From the NCBI GenBank assembly GCA_023375785.1, contig SZWC01002415.1:121850-185849 (forward strand): a DNA stretch of 64,000 nt, given 5' to 3'. Positions within the stretch are counted from its first letter, which is position 1, and every line of letters starts with the position of its first letter. Below are positions 58,170 through 64,000 of this stretch, piece after piece. Position numbers and translations under genes: made by a program. A model generated the notes under the pieces. The model was not told the origin of the DNA and searched no databases. It saw nothing but the letters and a program-made list of their open reading frames with translations. Source of the DNA: Penium margaritaceum. Its lineage: Eukaryota; Streptophyta; Zygnematophyceae; Desmidiales; Peniaceae.

Positions 58170-58745
58170 TGGATGGTGACGCAACCTAGGCGATCCAAGG
58201 TCGTTGAGCCATGCACACCTCCATAGGAGCAAGGAATGAGTGTTATTCCTTGTAACTTATCTTCCCAGATTACTAACACACCAAGAATCACATCATTCGA
58301 CGGAGAAAAAGCCAAGATATAGCTGTCTCTGTGAACCGTGGAAATCTGCCGCTGGCAGCACGACTAACGGCAGCGACCAGAAAGGGTGCTTCGGTTGCCC
58401 GCAGCACCCTTTCTCGTAGTATGACATTGGGGCACCATTGAGAAGGACCCTTGGTCCTCAGTGACCCTTGATTCATGGACCAACTGTGCCCCAAGTTGGA
58501 CTTTGTCCTTGTTGGGTCTTTCATGAATTGAGCCCTTGTCCTTGGGGATGACTTCCAATCCCAAGTTCCCCCCCCCCAGCCAGTCCTATCTTTGGCTGGG
58601 AAAAACTTCCTCTTTTGTTTGAATTTACCCTGATCTTGGACTGACCTCACACATTCTTTTCCTGTAGATTCTCAATCCATGTTCAGGTTGCACATCAAGG
58701 AAGCCTCAAGTCGTAATCAGTTTTGCTGGCATTGTCTTGCTTACA
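57919..58745 (-). repeat. 5' LTR of the nested gypsy element
   Basis: 827 bp, TGTAAGC...TTTACA on the minus strand. It contains a TATATATATG microsatellite (about 58116-58165) and a C run at 58567-58575. Confidence 0.7.
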
Positions 58746-59110
58746 AAAATTATAGTCACCATAGTGGGTGTGCAAGGCCGTCTTTTCCACATCATGTACA
58801 ACAATGCGGATGTTGTGGTGGCTGGATTGGAATATGATCTTTGAGAATAAACGATCTGCAAACAGGTGATTGAAGGAACCCTTGACTCATAGAAACGGAT
58901 ACCAGTTCTTGATCTTCAACTCGTTCAATGCCCAATAGGCCACGCACATGCAGATCTCCCTTGTACTTTCCTGTGGAAACATGGCATGTACAACAAAGGA
59001 GACAAGGAGGAATGGATGAAGGCCTGCTCAGTCATCTTGGTCAGCTGCTTCTTGAGGTTCTGCAACTGGGCTTTGCTCATGAGTGAGGTACATTGCACGA
59101 AAATGCGGAC
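58746..59110 (-). pseudogene. Older gypsy element: first part of reverse transcriptase
   Basis: The minus strand encodes QESTREICMCVAYWALNELK and NWYPF, then HNIRIVVHDVEKTALHTHYG and DYNF, ending exactly at the nested element. The expected next residues (KFLVMPF) resume at 52268. Confidence 0.75.
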
Positions 59111-59689
59111 ACACTCCAGGTTTGAGTTTGATGCTATGGTCCACGTCTTGCTTTGGTGGTAGAAGGATTAGGATGGTGTCAAGTAAGATGTCCTAAAAAC
59201 CTGTACATATCTTTCAAATCTCCTCCGGCATCACAATAAGATTGCCTTGGGTCCTCGGCTACCTGCCATCCCAGGTTCCATGTCAGGAACTGCGTCCTTT
59301 GGTTTGTCAAAGTTGTCGTGCACGTCTTGCACATCCTTCCATAAAATCTGCTCCTTTATTCAAATCATGTGCTTTAGCTGCACCAAGTTTGTCATCATAA
59401 GCGCTAATTCCTCCTTGCAAAGCACCCACCATTGTGATGCTTTTTTGCCACAATTCTCCTACTCCGCGACCTCTTCCTTAGACCATGTATGCAAGGGATA
59501 GTCCCTGAAGATAATCTTGAATGAGATGGTACATGCCTTCCATTTGAAAATAGGGTTGTGCTTGTGGATGAAGTTGTAAATAATTATTACATTAAGATCC
59601 TTTATTCAAAACACCTGGTATACGAAGCTTCCTAGTGCAATTGGAGAAGAGGGACCAGGTACGCCACCTCGTTGGTGCCTTGCACCTAG

Positions 59690-59800
59690 CAAGCGATCTT
59701 CTTCTTGCTCGTGAGCACTAGTCCCCGATTTTGAGCAAAATTTAAGCGCACGAATGTGTAGCTTGTGCCACAATCCAGTATACTCCTCATCTTCCCCTTT
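59690..59800 (-). pseudogene. Older gypsy element: aspartic protease piece
   Basis: ILDCGTSYTFVRLNFAQNRG on the minus strand (Asp-Cys-Gly at about 59778-59764) keeps the catalytic Asp and Gly. The surrounding frame is fragmentary. Confidence 0.65.
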
Positions 59801-60051
59801 ATTCCTTTCACTCTAGTGCAAGTTGCTCCACCTAATTCCCAAAATTCCATGCTTTGACCTCAGAGACCCTCTTGATTGTTGCAAGGCGTTTGGGTGAGTG
59901 GTGAAGGAGTGGTTCTGAGATGAGCCAGGAGAAATACCATCTACTCCTGACTCTCATTGCTTCTTGACTCCTTTATTGTCTTCTTTGCTTCCTCCGTGAC
60001 TTGTTTCTCGGTCTATTGTCACTTGTCCTTGTTTTCATCATTCTTCAGACT

Positions 60052-61797
60052 CTACAAATCACGCACAATATGATCAGGCTTGCCACAGTTGAAGCACTTG
60101 TGTTGTTGCATCACCCCGATTTCCATGGGCATGATGCTGCTCTTGCTCCTCTTGCTGTAGCCACCACCAGAGTAATTGTATGAGTTGGCATGAGCCTGTT
60201 GCACACACGTGTCATGTTGACATGGTGTGCCCCTTGCCATGAGTGCGGTTGAGTGTACTCCCTGGTTTGACCACTGAGGAGTAGTCAAACACCTGATCTG
60301 ACTTTAGATTTGGATTCCTTGGATTTTTCCATGCAGCATCGAGCTTTGAATCGCTCGATTTGAGTGAGTATTCAGAAAGTTAGCCTAGCCCGAAAAACGG
60401 GTGTTGGGTTGGTGGAATCTGGTACCCGCCATGGGTGGCGGGATATTCCACCGCCAGGGATCCGAGTTCATTCCTAATGGCCTCCAAATGCACCCGGGGC
60501 ATGAATGAAGTGACCATAAGGACCTCCTTGACCAGGATGAACTTCTCCTTGACTTCTGGGCGAGGAAAGGCGCTTCGACGGGTCATCGTCGAAGCGCCTC
60601 CCGTTGCCTAGCGTGCAAGGCAAGGTGGGCGGCTCCACCAAGGGTTACTTCGACGGCCGTAGCAGGGGCTCTACTGCTCCGTTTTGGGCGTGCTTGGATG
60701 CGCTGGAAAGCTTAGATCACAGGCTATAAGGATCTGATGTAATCTCACTATGCTAAGTAACAAAATCGTGTTTCGATTCAGTTCTACTGAATGCATCGTG
60801 TTCTGCCCACTCATATCCGTCATCCTTGTGCTCCACACTCTTCACCATTGGTGTCCCTTGGCTGCCGCAAACCTTGGTAGCGTGATCCAGCAAGAGCTAG
60901 GCATCCTTGAGGGTGCCTCCACACCCACTAGAGCCAACATGTCATCCCCAACATGTTGTTGTTGAGGTCACACAATGTTAGAGCACACGAGGCTGCCTCA
61001 TTCATGCAGTTTCTCACTGTAGTTGAAGCACAACTCGTGGGGGTCAAAACCACACTTGGTCACAATATTACAGAGCCTATTGTTGTACTCAGTGATGCTA
61101 CTTGTTTGGCGAAGCTGAAACAACTTTTTACAAGCTTTGTTCCCCACGTCTCCCATAGTGGAGCGGTTGATGGAGAACTCCATGAACTCCATTGAGGAGG
61201 TTGGCTAACTCAGGGTAGGGTCGCCGCTGCTACAGGTTGGAGTAGATGGGATTGAGATTCTGTTCCTGGCTACAATGTTGGTGACCATTGCTGCTCCACT
61301 GCCAAGTGGATTGGACCACATCACATTGATAGCATAATCATGTTGCACCTTGTACTTCAAGACACCCACTCCAATGGTTGTAAAGTACAACTTCATTTTG
61401 AGTATCCAAGTGTTTAGAGCTAGCCCATCCTTCTTTGATGGGTCGTACGGCCCGAATTTGGATGGGGTTCAGACGCTCACCTCAACTACAGATACAATGG
61501 CAGCTACCACTATTGTTACCACTAGATGCTTCACGATCTCATCATTGTGGTACACATTATGCTTCTCCAACAGTTCCACTTTGGCCTTTATGTGAGTTAG
61601 TGGCTTGTACAAAGCTGCGGCAGTTGCTACTTCACCTAGTGCATCAACCATGGAGACCATCGAGAATGTGTCAACAGAAGTATTGCGTCTTCTGTAGCAT
61701 CTTCCTCATCGGGTCCTCTGGTTACCGCCTTGCCACCATTGTGCAAGGTTGGCCTTAAGCACAAATTCACCAAAGAGAAAAGAATTCCTTGGCACCA
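60052..61797 (-). pseudogene. Older gypsy element: gag with zinc knuckle
   Basis: Minus-strand frames 61660-61469, 61396-61205, 61192-60998 and 60288-60052 parallel the Gag of the nested element (LEKHNVYHNDEI, MKLYFTTIGVGVLKYKVQ, LFQLRQTSSITEYNNRLCNI). The knuckle is CFNCGKPDHIVRDL (60096-60055), with the last Cys replaced by Leu. A 700-bp stretch at 60290-60990 between gag parts is not recognisable and may be an insertion. Confidence 0.7.
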
Positions 61798-62187
61798 TGC
61801 AGCTCATCGTCTGGGATTTCCAACTCACCAAAATTTGCATCATTCTGTGGAGGAACGGCCGATATATGACCATTTCCATGAACCAAAGAAATAGCAGATA
61901 TGCCAATTACAGCACCACTAATGGCGGTGACAGCCGCCCGAAGCGCCCTGCCTCACAACACCGGGGTGCCACTTGAAGGTCCCTTGATCATTTGCAGGTC
62001 TTTATTCGTTGGCTGACCAGACAAATGGAGGTCTTTGGCCTTGTCTTTGGGAGTCAAGCCTTGGTCCTTGGAGATGAAACGTGTGACATGTTTTCCCTTG
62101 AGTTGACTGGTCCAACCTTTGACCGGGCATAGATAACTTGATTCTTGATGGATCTTTGGAAGTGCCAATAAAGCTTTCTGGCTTACA
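61798..62187 (-). repeat. 5' LTR of the older gypsy element (short)
   Basis: Aligns with the middle and one end of the other LTRs (AATGGCGGTGACAGCCGCCC, CCGGGGTGCCA, GACCGGGCATA). On the minus strand it starts TGTAAGCC. It is only about 390 bp, so it is internally deleted compared with the 750-830 bp copies. Confidence 0.65.
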
Positions 62188-64000
62188 ATGGCCCCGATGG
62201 GCACCAGGGAGTAAAATAAAAGAGAAATAGAGATCTTTATTTGAGTGATTTCAGAAGAAGATAACTGTGTGAGAATGGTATAAAAATTGTAGGCTTCCCT
62301 GGACTGGGTGGAAAAAAAGAAAAGATGAATACCTGGTTTAGATAAACATTTATGGCAATGACCTCAATTTGGATCGGAACACGAGCTTTTGTCCGCATGG
62401 AGAAGATTCCTTGTAATTGGTTAACTACAGATCCCACGTATATTTGGGATCCATAGATAGACATCAAATGTGGTCCAATATTTGTACAAGATTGGATGTC
62501 CGAGATTAAGATGAGGAAGATACTTCTAGGGTACAAGTTTCTATTAGAAAATGGATTATGCATTAGTAAGTACAAAGCCCATTGCATCACAGTGTATTTA
62601 AGACTATGGCATAAGAATGTCCTGAGACATTGTCTCATAGAAAATCATGACTATTTTCAAGGATACAAATAAATAGGAGGTTAAGAAGCCAACCTTGCCA
62701 CGCACCATAATGGGATTTAGAAGGAAGCTCGAAAATTGGACACAAACATTTTTTTGTAGTTTGAACCATGAAGGGAAGGAATGTGGGAGACCAAGATGAG
62801 AGAGGAAGTAGAAGAGGCAGTAAAGGTTCATCAAATTATGTGCTTTCTCAAAAGATGGATGCAAATAATACAAACAGATGTAGGAGCGTTCCATATAATG
62901 ATGAATCATACAGTCTTGGAAGAGCACGTGGAGAAGTTTTGTCCATTTCAAACACTAGTATGATCTTTCTTAAACATGAAGGGGAGAGTATTGGATAGGC
63001 TCATAGGTTCCTACGTTGGTGACAATTTTTTTCTCAATGTCAAGAGATTGAATTTGACAACAGTCCCGGATGTCATAAGGGTCCCTCTTCTTGTGCCAAA
63101 AAACATGTCTTGAAAAGAAAAAATTGGGATATGAATCTCGATGTGCAAGAATTTACATGTAGCATAAAATACTATGAAATTAAACGAAAGGGATACGTTG
63201 TTCTTGGAGTTATTCTAGAAGATCATGAGGTCCTGAGATGTTGTGGGAAGCTTGGAAAAGGATTACCCTGAATACTTTGAGGGCTCTTACGAGGGACTCC
63301 ACAATGGTCCAAACGTGAAAGGAAAGTTGATTTCCACTAGCAACTAGAATGAGAGGAGAGAGGTATACAATGGATTGGGAGCAAAATTGAGGAGCAATCA
63401 CCCTAGATCCACGCACTCGTGAAATAGTGTTCACCAGAGAATACCATAGCAAGGAAACCTAAAAAAACATTCAAAAACATCCGTGCTGATCGGTATAGCC
63501 TTCCACGAAACATTTGAACCATCCAAAATTCTTCTATTTGTATACTTTTCTTGGCCTAACAAGCCCCTACAGTGGATCCCATGTCCTGGATCTTTCAACA
63601 TGCGCAGAAGCACTCATGAAACGGTGTGTATTCACACTCTATTCATCTCATACACTCCTTCCAAAATAAAGAGCGGTTTGGTTACAACTCAAATGAAATA
63701 AGATTAGAAAGGGATGCTTGTGGGGGATAGGGAGGGGTGTAGAGTGCATTTAGGGAATGCATAAGAGAGCGTACTGAACATGTGTAAAATGTAACTTCAA
63801 CTTTACAATAGTTTATATTGTCCTATACGCTAGGCTATGCAGGGAGGGAGGGGAATTGGTGGGGGATGGAGGGGGGCTGCATGTAAGGAGAGCAAGAGAA
63901 AGTGTATTATACTACACATGGGATGAAACCTAATTCCTGTACTAGTGTAAAAGAGACCTAAATAGCCGTACACATGCTCATACACTTTGCACCTGCACGT
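62188..64000. other. AT-rich terminal stretch; nothing recognised
   Basis: Small frames on both strands (62604-62951 minus, 62768-62998 plus) show no domain I can name. LEEHVEKFCPFQT and the like could be a copia gag remnant, but this is too weak to call. Confidence 0.4.

Larger units (their letters stand above)
52269..58745 (-). mobile_element. Chromodomain Ty3-gypsy retrotransposon, nested insertion
   Basis: LTRs lie at 57919-58745 (5') and 52269-53053 (3'). On the minus strand both begin TGTAA and end with CA. A TTGTTATCAGAG primer site adjoins the 5' LTR. Domain order on the minus strand is gag, knuckle, protease, reverse transcriptase, RNase H, integrase, chromodomain. The flanks give a 5-bp duplication with one mismatch (plus strand AAACT at 52264-52268, AAAAT at 58746-58750). 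Many frameshifts make it inactive, and the LTRs are well diverged. Confidence 0.8.

Noticed and set aside
58089-58315. Tyr/Ile-repeat frame
   Set aside because: Translation of the TATATATG microsatellite in the gypsy LTR.

Overview
The window reads as nuclear DNA of a green plant-lineage eukaryote, plausibly a streptophyte (charophyte-like) alga. The reasons are GT-AG introns in low-complexity GC-rich exons, Ty1-copia elements primed from initiator tRNA-Met, a chromodomain Ty3-gypsy element, a MULE transposase and DDE_1 (pogo/CENP-B-like) transposases. The species assignment is inference. There are no operons, tRNA or rRNA genes, or CRISPR arrays. Assembly gaps lie at 4021-4024, 11814-11966, 28823-28891 and 48548-49390.

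Region 1-7.9 kb (GC-rich) holds the only convincing host gene. It is a minus-strand, multi-exon gene whose three visible exons (6430-6093, 5643-3400, 3003-835) join in phase. The protein has a KRVSF PP1-docking motif followed by a conserved VREFxRDED stretch, long disordered SP-rich and Ala-rich regions, a MELT-like motif, and an ISFQTFLSFV segment like the start of the Spc7/KNL1 C-terminal domain. I read it as a KNL1/Spc105-type kinetochore scaffold cut off at the left window edge. A false 130-bp duplication at the 4-N gap splits its middle exon.

Region 7.9-16.8 kb: AT-rich DNA, then a GC-rich inverted-repeat DNA element (arms 9041-9336 and 15086-15788). It is interrupted by a complete, young, pol-less LTR retrotransposon (9337-15085; two 683-bp LTRs; CCCCC target duplication). 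The retroelement carries a remarkable CCGCGG-rich leader, a gag zinc knuckle, a large acidic/coiled-coil reading frame broken by one TGA, and a duplicated polypurine tract plus LTR start. A separate island of strong hairpins follows at 16.03-16.76 kb.

Region 16.8-40 kb is mostly AT-rich and gene-free. It contains a decayed MULE transposase with an intron (18.7-20.76 kb, minus), two inverted copies of a TTAA-flanked hairpin-string element (22.4 and 39.1 kb), a DDE_1 transposase pseudogene (23.6-25.7 kb), a copia RNase H fragment (28.0 kb), a ~60-bp minisatellite (35.6-36.4 kb) and an LTR of the gypsy family (38.1 kb).

Region 40-64 kb is retroelement-dense. A decayed but domain-complete copia element lies at 40.57-45.7 kb. 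A second DDE_1 transposase pseudogene is split into two halves (47.0-48.2 and 50.2-50.9 kb). Two nested gypsy elements follow on the minus strand: a chromodomain element (52269-58745) sits inside the reverse transcriptase of an older relative (51.1-62.19 kb), with a recognisable 5-bp target duplication. The last 1.8 kb shows nothing I can name.

The strongest candidates for something undescribed are the family of multi-hairpin elements sharing one GGGCCCCGC core (five occurrences across four loci) and the non-autonomous LTR element with its CCGCGG leader.
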